Source of the DNA: an uncultured Desulfovibrio sp.
Lineage (GTDB): Bacteria; Desulfobacterota; Desulfovibrionia; Desulfovibrionales; Desulfovibrionaceae
DNA: 48,038 bases
Direction of reading: 5' to 3'
Assembly: GCA_900547595.1 (NCBI GenBank)
Contig: URHE01000007.1
Coordinates: forward strand, 1-48,038
Shown here: one piece after another, positions 41,321 through 48,038 of the stretch
Position numbering within the stretch: position 1 is the stretch's first letter
How the letters are laid out: each line of letters starts with the position of its first letter
The notes under the pieces: model-generated
What the model was told of the DNA's origin: nothing
Database searches by the model: none
Seen by the model: only the letters and a program-made list of their open reading frames with translations
Position numbers and translations under genes: made by a program

Positions 41321-42268
41321 ATGTTCAGCGACCTGAAAATCGTCACGGGTTCCTCCAATCCCGAGCTTGCCCGATCCATCTGCGATCATCTGGGCTGTCA
41401 GCTCACCCCCACCCTTGCCACCACGTTCAGCGACGGCGAGTTGCGGATCGAGATCGGCGACAATGTGCGCGAAGATGATGTCTTTGTCGTTCAGCCCACC
41501 TGCCCGCCGGAAGTGAACCGCAATTTCATGCAGCTCTGCCTGATGATGGACGCCCTGAAGCGGGCCAGCGCCGGGCGCATCACGGCGGTCATCCCCTACT
41601 ACGCCTATGCGCGCCAGGACCGCAAGGTCAGCCCGCGCGCGCCCATCAGCGCCAAGATGGTGGCGGATTTCATCAGCGTGGCCGGGGCGGACAGGGTCGT
41701 CACCATCGACCTGCACGCGGGCCAGATCCAGGGCTTTTTCAACTGCCCGGTGGACAATCTTTTCGCCGTGCCCGTCATGATGGACAGCCTGCGCGACCTG
41801 CACGAGGACAACATCGTCATCGTCTCGCCGGACGCGGGCGGCGTGGAGCGCGCCCGGGCCTATGCCAAGCGGCTCAACGCGCCTCTCGCCATCGTGGACA
41901 AGCGGCGCGACAAGCCCAATCAGGCCCAGGCCATGCACGTCATCGGCGATGTGGAGGGCCGCGTCGCCATTGTGGTGGACGACATGATCGACACCGCGGG
42001 CACGCTCTGCGCCGGGGCGGAAGTGCTTCTCAACTACGGCGCCACCCGCATCATCGCCTGCGCCACGCATCCGGTGCTTTCCGGGCCGGCCATTGACCGC
42101 ATCAATGCGACGGACGCCCTTTCGCAGGTCATTGTGACGGACACCATTCCCCTGGGCGACAAACTGGAGCGCTGTCCCAAGCTCAAGGTGGCTTCCGTGG
42201 CCGCGCTTCTCGGCAAGACCATCCACAATATCCATACGGGTTCCTCGGTGAGCGTGCTCTTCGTGTAG
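41321..42268 (+). CDS. prs: Ribose-phosphate pyrophosphokinase
   Basis: 315 residues. It makes PRPP from ribose-5-phosphate and ATP. Motifs: FSDGELRIEIGDNVREDDVFVVQ, YYAYARQDRKVSPRAPISAKM, VSPDAGGVERARAYAKRL, the PRPP loop AIVVDDMIDTAGTLCAGAEVL. AAGGCGG precedes the ATG. Its product feeds enzymes such as hpt in this window. Confidence 0.97.
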   Translation: MFSDLKIVTGSSNPELARSICDHLGCQLTPTLATTFSDGELRIEIGDNVREDDVFVVQPTCPPEVNRNFMQLCLMMDALKRASAGRITAVIPYYAYARQDRKVSPRAPISAKMVADFISVAGADRVVTIDLHAGQIQGFFNCPVDNLFAVPVMMDSLRDLHEDNIVIVSPDAGGVERARAYAKRLNAPLAIVDKRRDKPNQAQAMHVIGDVEGRVAIVVDDMIDTAGTLCAGAEVLLNYGATRIIACATHPVLSGPAIDRINATDALSQVIVTDTIPLGDKLERCPKLKVASVAALLGKTIHNIHTGSSVSVLFV

Positions 42269-42331
42269 CATGGCGGGGATCTTCAGGATGAACAGTTTCC
42301 GCACGTTTCGGCGGTCAGCAAGGAGAGGGAG

Positions 42332-42943
42332 ATGAGCATCGAAAAAACATTGAATGTGCAGAAGCGCGACGCCCGCGGCAAGGGGGCCAACGGTCGCCTG
42401 CGTTCCAGGGACCTGGTGCCCGGCGTCTTCTATACCGCCACGGGCGAGAACATCATGGTCCAGGCGCCGACCCTGCCGCTGGAAAAGCTCTACGAATCCG
42501 TGGGGCACACCACCGTGTTCAATCTGGAGATCGAGAACAACGGCGCCAGGGAAGTGCATCCCGTTCTCATCTGGCAGGTGCAGCGCCATCCCTACAAGAA
42601 CTGCTTCCTGCATATCGACTACTACGGCGTCGATCTGAACAAGGAAGTCAAGGTGGATGTGCCGCTGGAATTCGTGGGCACCGCCAAGGGCACCAAGCTG
42701 GGCGGCGTCCTTGAGACCTATCGCGAAAACGTGCGCCTTGCCAGCAAGCCCATGGACATGCCGCAAAAGGTCGTGGTGGACGTGACGGACATGAATATCG
42801 GCGACACCATTTCCGTGGCCGATCTCAAGCTTCCCGAAAATGTCTCCGCCGTCCATGACCGGAATTTTGCCATTGTCAGCGTGCTCGCCAAGAGCAAGGA
42901 TGATGCGGCTGAAGAGGGCGAAACCGAGGAAGCCGCCGAATAG
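42332..42943 (+). CDS. rplY: 50S ribosomal protein L25 (Ctc form)
   Basis: 203 residues, the long TL5/Ctc version. N-terminal 5S-rRNA-binding domain (RDARGKGANGRLRSRDLVPGVFY), the IDYYGVDLNKEVKVDVPLEFVG segment and a C-terminal beta domain with an acidic tail. AAGGAG precedes the ATG. It lies between prs and pth as in many proteobacteria. Confidence 0.95.
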   Translation: MSIEKTLNVQKRDARGKGANGRLRSRDLVPGVFYTATGENIMVQAPTLPLEKLYESVGHTTVFNLEIENNGAREVHPVLIWQVQRHPYKNCFLHIDYYGVDLNKEVKVDVPLEFVGTAKGTKLGGVLETYRENVRLASKPMDMPQKVVVDVTDMNIGDTISVADLKLPENVSAVHDRNFAIVSVLAKSKDDAAEEGETEEAAE

Positions 42944-43014
42944 GCATCCTTCCCGGCCCTGTCCGGCGTTCAGCGCCGCCGACAGCGCCCGGACATGTCG
43001 CGGAGTTTTCATTG

Positions 43015-43042
43015 AGGCCGGCCCTCGCGGGTCGGCCTTTTC
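43015..43042 (+). terminator. Terminator-like hairpin after L25
   Basis: AGGCCG-G-CCC (43015-43024) pairs with GGG-T-CGGCCT (43029-43038), followed by TTTTC. It lies 72 bp after the L25 stop, before the hydrolase gene. Confidence 0.7.
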
Positions 43043-43063
43043 TGCAGTATCACCCGGACGGAT

Positions 43064-43942
43064 ATGCCCCACTTCACCCGCCTGCGGCGAAACGGTCACA
43101 GCCTCACGCTGGAGATCCGGCCCAACCCCGGCGCCGGGACCATGCTTTTTTATCCGGGCACCATGCTCTCCCCCCGGCAATACGGCGCGCTCATGGCCGC
43201 CCTGCGGGAGGCCGGTTTTACGGTGGCGGGGCTGCACCTTGAAGGCCATGGCGTCAATCCGCACCGGAGCGGGTTTACCTTTGCCTCGCTCCTTGAGGAT
43301 GGCCTCTTCGCCGAGCGCTGGCTCCACGATGCGGGCTTTGGCCCGGTGGCCGTCTGCGGGCACAGTCAGGGCGGCATCCTCAGCGTGGCTCATGCCGGGG
43401 TTTCAACAACGCTCACAGCCGCATTCGCCATCTGCGCCATCCTGCCGCAGATGCCGCAGGCCATCGCCCTGACCCGTTTTGCGCGGTTCGGGAACCAGCG
43501 GGACCGCCTCCAGCGCGGCATCGCCGCCCTGGGCCGCCTCCTGCCGCGCCTGCCCGTGCCGCTGGTCTGCTATCTTTCGCCCCGGCGGGTGCTGGCCGGC
43601 CGGCGCAATATCCGCATTGACAGGCGCGGCAGCCGCCTCGCCTATCCGCTGGGCTTTCTGGCAAGTCTTTTCAGCGCGCGTGTTTCTCCCCGGCTCCACT
43701 GCCCGTTCCGGCTTTACAATGCCGGTGATGACGCCCTGTTCACGCCCGCTCTCGCCCGTGCCTTCCTCAACGGCATCGAGGCTCCGGCAAAGAAACTGGT
43801 CTGGGTCCCGGACGGCGGGCACCTGGCGCCCATGAATCCTACCCATGCCCGCTTCATCGCCCGCGATGCGGGCGCCGTCTGCGCGGGCCTGGGCATGTCC
43901 CTGCGCCTTGACGCGCAGGACGCGCCGATCACGGCGGCCTGA
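43064..43942 (+). CDS. Alpha/beta hydrolase
   Basis: 292 residues. The nucleophile elbow is CGHSQGGI (Ser101), the acid is probably Asp in YNAGDDALF, and the His in PDGGHLAPMNP. HLEGHGVNPHRSG fits the oxyanion/lid region. Substrate unknown; probably an esterase or lipase. The ribosome site is weak. It lies 23 nt before pth. Confidence 0.85.
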   Translation: MPHFTRLRRNGHSLTLEIRPNPGAGTMLFYPGTMLSPRQYGALMAALREAGFTVAGLHLEGHGVNPHRSGFTFASLLEDGLFAERWLHDAGFGPVAVCGHSQGGILSVAHAGVSTTLTAAFAICAILPQMPQAIALTRFARFGNQRDRLQRGIAALGRLLPRLPVPLVCYLSPRRVLAGRRNIRIDRRGSRLAYPLGFLASLFSARVSPRLHCPFRLYNAGDDALFTPALARAFLNGIEAPAKKLVWVPDGGHLAPMNPTHARFIARDAGAVCAGLGMSLRLDAQDAPITAA

Positions 43943-43965
43943 AAACAGCATCCACGGGGTGGTTT

Positions 43966-44598
43966 ATGGAATATGCGGGCGCGTTGGTGGGCCTGGGAAA
44001 TCCCGGCAACAAGTATGCGGGCACACGGCATAACTGCGGCTTCGCCCTTGTGGACCGCCTGCTTGCGCAGGCGCGGGAAACAGGACGCGTGGAACCGCTT
44101 AACGGCGGCAAGTTCCAGTGCGATCTCTGGCGCTTCAGCATGCCGGGCCTGCGCGGGTTCTGGCTTGCGGCCATGCCCCTGACCATGATGAACGCCAGCG
44201 GGCATTGCGTGCAGCCCCTGCTTGCCTGGCACAGGATCACGCCCGGCCAGCTCATCGTGGCCCATGACGAGCTGGACATCCCGGCCGGAGAACTGCGCTT
44301 CAAGGTCGGCGGCGGCAATGCCGGGCACAATGGCCTCGCCTCCATCAGCGACCAGCTGGGCACGCAGGATTTCGCCCGCCTGAGGATCGGCATCGGCAGA
44401 CCGCCGCACAAGGGCGATGTCATCAACTGGGTGCTGGGACGCCCCGATGCGGCAGACACGGCGCGCATCGCCGCCGCCATGCCCGTCGCCGGCAAGGTTT
44501 TCCTCGCCGCCGCCGCCGGGGACACGGCCGGAGCGGCCAGACTGGCGCGCACAGCCGCCGCGCCCGCGCACGACGCCGGCGAAACGAAGCTCCGGTGA
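43966..44598 (+). CDS. pth: Peptidyl-tRNA hydrolase
   Basis: 210 residues. It recycles peptidyl-tRNA dropped from ribosomes. Motifs: LVGLGNPGNKYAGTRHNCGF with the catalytic His, PLTMMNASG, HDELDIPAGELRFKVGGGNAGHNGLASI, and FARLRIGIGRP. The C-terminus has an Ala-rich tail. GGGGTGG precedes the ATG. Adjacent to L25 through one gene. Confidence 0.96.
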   Translation: MEYAGALVGLGNPGNKYAGTRHNCGFALVDRLLAQARETGRVEPLNGGKFQCDLWRFSMPGLRGFWLAAMPLTMMNASGHCVQPLLAWHRITPGQLIVAHDELDIPAGELRFKVGGGNAGHNGLASISDQLGTQDFARLRIGIGRPPHKGDVINWVLGRPDAADTARIAAAMPVAGKVFLAAAAGDTAGAARLARTAAAPAHDAGETKLR

Positions 44599-44957
44599 GG
44601 AATTTCTCCGGGGCATCCCCCGAAAACGCGCCGGAAAATTTTTCTCCGGCAGGGGGGCACCGAAGCGGCTGGTTTTGAAGGGCAACGCCGGCATGCAACA
44701 GGAGCGGCGAGCACGCCCCGCCACACCGCCAACGCAGATGTGCAACAAAGTAAAAAAAATAGCGCCCTCACTGGACACCCACATGCAAACGTGGTATTGA
44801 TTGATCTCAGTCGTATTTTGGCCCCCTTGCGAAACTTTCTTGTCCCTGCCCCTCCCCCACGGGAATCGGCCACCCGGGCGCAGCCGGAATGCCGTCCGCA
44901 GTGATGAACCAACCATCCACAATCTGCGTAGTCGCGCACAAAGCACGGGGAAGGCAT
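44599..44957. other. Intergenic region before carD
   Basis: About 360 bases. GC-rich at first, with imperfect hairpins (for example CGGGG/CCCCG near 44610-44630), then an AT-rich part (44750-44830) that probably holds the carD promoter, but I could not fix convincing -35 and -10 boxes. No further gene seen. Confidence 0.4.
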
Positions 44958-45482
44958 ATGTTCGCACCGGACAATCTCGTGGTTTATCCGGCCCAGGGCG
45001 TGGGCAGGATCGAGCGCATCGACCACAAGGACATTGGCGGCGTTGCCTGCGAATTTTATATTGTGCGCATCCGGGCCAACAATATCACCCTCATGGTTCC
45101 CGTGCACAATGCCGTCAACGTGGGCTTGCGCCGGCTCATCACGCGTAAGGAGGCGAACCGCATCCTCGATGTGCTCCGCAGCGACCGCGAACGCACCGTC
45201 TTTACCGGCCAGAACTGGAACCGCCGTTTCCGCGAATATTCCGAACGCCTGAAAAGCCCGGACCTGGCCGTTGTGGCGGATGTGCTGCGCGAGCTGCTGC
45301 TCATCGGCCGCAACAAGGAACTCTCGTTCGGCGAACGGCGGCTTCTGGAACAGGCCATGAGCCTTGTGGGCGGTGAGCTTGCGGAAGTGCTCGGCCTTTC
45401 GCAAGACGAACTGCGCGAGGAACTGCTTGCCCTGTATGCGGCGGCCCAGGCCGCTGCCGAAGCCCAATGCAAGAGCGCCTGA
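44958..45482 (+). CDS. carD: CarD/CdnL-family transcriptional regulator
   Basis: 174 residues. N-terminal RNA-polymerase interaction domain (MFAPDNLVVYPAQGVGRIER, Tudor-like strands) and a helical C-terminal DNA-binding domain (WNRRFREYSERLKSPDLAVVADVLREL, then LSFGERRLLEQA). CarD-type proteins stabilise open promoter complexes, notably at rRNA genes. GGGGAAGG precedes ATG 44958. Confidence 0.92.
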   Translation: MFAPDNLVVYPAQGVGRIERIDHKDIGGVACEFYIVRIRANNITLMVPVHNAVNVGLRRLITRKEANRILDVLRSDRERTVFTGQNWNRRFREYSERLKSPDLAVVADVLRELLLIGRNKELSFGERRLLEQAMSLVGGELAEVLGLSQDELREELLALYAAAQAAAEAQCKSA

Positions 45483-45879
45483 CCTCGAGGCCAGCGTGCG
45501 GCGCGTTGTACCTCACGGCGCTGTGCCGCGCATTTTCCCTGAGTACACGCGCATGCCCGCATCCACGCCATGGCGGCGCCGTCTCCCCGTGCGGATGCCC
45601 TGCCGTTCGCACGCATAAGCCGCAGTTTGCGGGACGCGTTACTCCCTGCCGGACTGTCTCGCATCCCGTGCCGGGGCTGCCTGACGCACGCCGCATAGTG
45701 CGGCTTCGCCCGATTTTTTGAAAAGGTCACTTTTTTCTTGCTATTTGTGACAGAATGGCCTAGCTTCTTTGCCGCACGTCTGTACCTTATCCCATCCCAT
45801 TGTCATTGTCCTTTTGGGCCCCAGTGTCCGGCATGACATATACATGCCCTCACCGTTGCTTGAAACCATCAGTACCTGT
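45483..45879. other. Intergenic region between carD and rho
   Basis: About 400 bases. A GCCGCA/TGCGGC hairpin (45690-45704) is followed 9 nt later by T6, a possible terminator of carD. TTGAAA (45718-45723) and TATTTG (45742-45747) with 18-bp spacing may be the rho promoter. The rest, up to the rho start, would be a long rho leader, fitting the known autoregulation of rho by attenuation. Confidence 0.4.
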
Positions 45880-47175
45880 ATGCGCAAGAAAAAAACCACA
45901 CCCGCCCTTCTTACTGACAGCGGCATGAGCCTCACCGACCTGAAGACCCGCAGCATGCAAGAACTCATGGAGCTTGCCGAGCAGTATGAGATCGAAAATG
46001 CAAGCTCCATGCGCAAGCAGGAACTCATCTTCGCTCTCCTGTCCACCTGCGCTTCGCAAAACGGCGCCATTTATGGCGATGGTGTCCTTGAGATACTGCC
46101 GGACGGTTTCGGTTTTCTCCGGTCGCCACTCTACAGTTTCATGCCCGGGCCGGACGACATCTATGTCTCCCCCTCCCAGATACGGCGTTTTTCCCTGCGC
46201 AAGGGCGATGTCGTTTCGGGCCAGATCCGGCCGCCCAAGGAGGGGGAACGCTATTTCGCCCTGCTCAAGGTGACGGAAATCGGCTTCGAGCCGCCGGAAA
46301 ACGCCAAGAATCTCGTCCTGTTCGACAACCTCACGCCTATCTATCCCGATCATCAGCTCGTCATGGAAGATGGCGAAAAGAATCTCTCCAATCGCGTCAT
46401 CGACCTGATGGCCCCCATCGGATGCGGCCAGCGCGGCCTTATCGTGGCGCCGCCGCGCACGGGCAAGACCATCCTGCTCCAGTCGCTCGCCAATGCCATC
46501 AATGCCAATAATCCGGACGTCTACCTCATCGTCCTGCTCATCGACGAGCGCCCCGAGGAAGTGACCGACATGGAACGCACGGTCAAAAAGGCGGAAGTCA
46601 TCAGCTCCACCTTCGACGAACCGCCGCAGCGCCATGTCCAGGTCTGTGAAATGGTGCTGGAAAAGGCCAAACGCCTGGTGGAACGCAAGCGCGATGTGGT
46701 CATCCTGCTTGATTCCATCACCCGCCTCGGCCGGGCGTACAATGCCGTGACCCCGTCCTCCGGCCGCGTGCTCTCCGGCGGTCTGGACGCCAACGCCCTC
46801 CAGCGGCCCAAGCGTTTCTTCGGCGCCGCCCGCAATATCGAGGAAGGCGGCAGCCTGACCATCATCGCCACGGCGCTCATTGATACCGGCTCGCGCATGG
46901 ATGAGGTCATTTTCGAAGAGTTCAAGGGCACGGGCAATATGGAGATTTATCTCGATCGCCACCTCTCCGAAAAGCGCGTTTTCCCCGCCATCGACATCAA
47001 CCGCACCGGCACGCGCAAGGAGGACCTGCTCCTGCCCGACGATGTGCTCAACAGGGTCTGGCTGCTGCGCAAGATACTCGCGCCCATGGCGCCGCTCGAC
47101 AGCATGGAGTTCCTTCTCGACAAGATGCGCGGCACTCCCTCCAACAAGGATTTCCTGAACGCCATGGGCAAGTAG
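45880..47175 (+). CDS. rho: Transcription termination factor Rho
   Basis: 431 residues from ATG 45880. N-terminal helix bundle (SLTDLKTRSMQELMELAEQYEI), RNA-binding cold-shock-like domain (GVLEILPDGFGFLRSP), Walker A APPRTGKT, Walker B VVILLDSITRLGRAYN, Q-loop and R-loop (SGGLDANALQRPKRFFGAARNIEEGGSL). Hexameric RNA helicase ending untranslated transcripts. Start uncertain: ATG 45844 and 45925 are possible, and none has a clear ribosome site; 45844-45880 has poor coding character. Confidence 0.94.
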   Translation: MRKKKTTPALLTDSGMSLTDLKTRSMQELMELAEQYEIENASSMRKQELIFALLSTCASQNGAIYGDGVLEILPDGFGFLRSPLYSFMPGPDDIYVSPSQIRRFSLRKGDVVSGQIRPPKEGERYFALLKVTEIGFEPPENAKNLVLFDNLTPIYPDHQLVMEDGEKNLSNRVIDLMAPIGCGQRGLIVAPPRTGKTILLQSLANAINANNPDVYLIVLLIDERPEEVTDMERTVKKAEVISSTFDEPPQRHVQVCEMVLEKAKRLVERKRDVVILLDSITRLGRAYNAVTPSSGRVLSGGLDANALQRPKRFFGAARNIEEGGSLTIIATALIDTGSRMDEVIFEEFKGTGNMEIYLDRHLSEKRVFPAIDINRTGTRKEDLLLPDDVLNRVWLLRKILAPMAPLDSMEFLLDKMRGTPSNKDFLNAMGK

Positions 47176-47245
47176 CCCCGGGCGTTGCCGGACCGTGACG
47201 GAGCGCGGGGGACCGTCCCGCGCTTCGCCGCGATAGCCAGCCGCG

Positions 47246-48038
47246 ATGCAAGCCCCCGCCTTTTCCCCCGCATCAGCACAGGACGCCCCAAAACTCCGGC
47301 TTCCCTGGCCCTGCCTGAGTCAGGGAAGGCAGCTGTTTGTTCTTGCCACACGCCAGGGCGGACGTGGCCAGAGCCTCGGACGTTTTCTCGGCGCGGCGTT
47401 TCTGGCCTTCGGGCTGCTCCTGCTGCTGGCGGGAACGCAGAAACATCTTGCCCCGGCGCTCGCATCCGGGGGCGCCTGCGTCTTTACCGGCCTGGCGCTC
47501 CTGGGCTCGATGCGCGCCGGCACGGCCCCTCTGCTCGCGCTGGACGGGGAACGCAACGTGGCCGCGCTGTGCCTGCGCCGCTTCGGGCGCCGGGCCTTTC
47601 GGCTGTTTTCTCTTGATGATCTCGAAATCATGGCGGATGCGGACGGCAGACGCGTCCATGTCCGCCCACGGGGACGTGACGCGGCAGGCCGCGAGATTGC
47701 CGGCCTGCCTTCGGGTATTTCAGACAGCCGCTGGCGCTCCGGCATGGCGCTGCCCGCGCCTGAAGGCGACGCCATGGCGGCGGCCGCTGCGCTGGAGCAT
47801 TGGCGGCGCCTGGCCGCTGCGGGCATCTCCCCCCTGGTGACGGATGCCTGCGACGCCGCGGAGTTCACGGCGCTGCTGCGCAAACCGTTGCCTCCCGCCC
47901 TGCTCCAGTGCTTGTCCGGCGCATGCGCCGCGACGTTCCCGGCAGATGCCGGAAGGCCCGATGCCGGTCATGACCTGGCCGATTCCCCGCCGCGCACGCT
48001 CCGCCGCCCGTTGGCGCGTTCGTCCATCGTGGCCTTTT
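47246..48038 (+). CDS. Hypothetical membrane protein (runs off right edge)
   Basis: From ATG 47246 one frame stays open to the edge, 264 codons. It has two hydrophobic segments (about 45-65, FLGAAFLAFGLLLLLAG; about 75-95, GGACVFTGLALLG) and then a hydrophilic domain with ALDGERNVAALCLRRFGRRAFRLFSLDDLEIMADADGR. The pattern suggests a membrane protein with a PH-like cytosolic part. No family recognised. Base use is like the neighbours. The start lacks a clear ribosome site. Confidence 0.6.
   Translation, partial: MQAPAFSPASAQDAPKLRLPWPCLSQGRQLFVLATRQGGRGQSLGRFLGAAFLAFGLLLLLAGTQKHLAPALASGGACVFTGLALLGSMRAGTAPLLALDGERNVAALCLRRFGRRAFRLFSLDDLEIMADADGRRVHVRPRGRDAAGREIAGLPSGISDSRWRSGMALPAPEGDAMAAAAALEHWRRLAAAGISPLVTDACDAAEFTALLRKPLPPALLQCLSGACAATFPADAGRPDAGHDLADSPPRTLRRPLARSSIVAF

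Noticed and set aside
41162..43393. Long minus-strand open frame opposite prs, L25 and tRNA-Gln
   Set aside because: It crosses a tRNA and two certain genes on the other strand; composition is typical of antisense GC-rich frames.

Overview
The window looks like a chromosome segment of a Desulfovibrio-type sulfate reducer (Desulfovibrionaceae). The basis is GC-rich coding DNA, a NrfHA ammonia-forming nitrite reductase with a CxxCK first heme and a lipoprotein-like NrfA, a FliD/FliS flagellar pair behind a sigma-28 promoter, a MetH without a reactivation domain, and hypothetical proteins of the kind seen in that family. The genus is inferred from gene content only; no search was run.

Layout. 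1-5.9 kb (minus strand): fliS (cut by the window edge), a very large fliD, rdgB and an EamA exporter. 6.0-8.1 kb (plus): nrfH-nrfA, closed by a strong terminator. 8.1-19.3 kb: an accessory region ending beside a tRNA-Glu gene. 19.3-31.8 kb: housekeeping and hypothetical genes, mostly minus strand (DUF4198, ComF, flavodoxin-like, MBL hydrolase, ruvAB, small exported proteins, hpt, a TlpA thioredoxin, metH). 32.2-48 kb (plus): rpoH, a TPR lipoprotein, a LolB-like lipoprotein, rpiB, cysS, an M48 protease, hslV, ispE, tRNA-Gln, prs, L25, an alpha/beta hydrolase, pth, carD, rho, and a membrane protein cut by the right edge.

The accessory region is the unusual part. It is a decayed mobilizable or conjugative element built around an IncP/RP4-like DNA-transfer module. 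It has an oriT with a 17-bp inverted repeat and an RP4-like nick sequence, helically phased A-tracts on the side where RP4 has its bent TraK site, traJ-traI, and a traK-traL-traM block further away. It also carries parA plus a ribbon-helix-helix partner with AT-rich inverted repeats, an AT-rich AbiEii-like nucleotidyltransferase with an unfamiliar 93-residue partner, higBA, ssb, a helix-turn-helix (possible replication) gene, and fragments of an R64-type thin-pilus operon. Five genes are broken: integrase (two nonsense codons and a 3' truncation), higB (nonsense), traL (amber), the helix-turn-helix gene (frameshift at C6 tracts) and pilN (truncated at a junction with the integrase). A candidate countertranscript RNA lies antisense to the leader of the helix-turn-helix gene. 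The start of ssb is repeated, inverted, inside traK.

In the core, many genes overlap by 1-11 nt (rdgB/eamA, nrfHA, ruvAB, TPR/lolB-like, M48/hslV/ispE), suggesting tight operons. The 5' end of tRNA-Gln overlaps the ispE stop codon.
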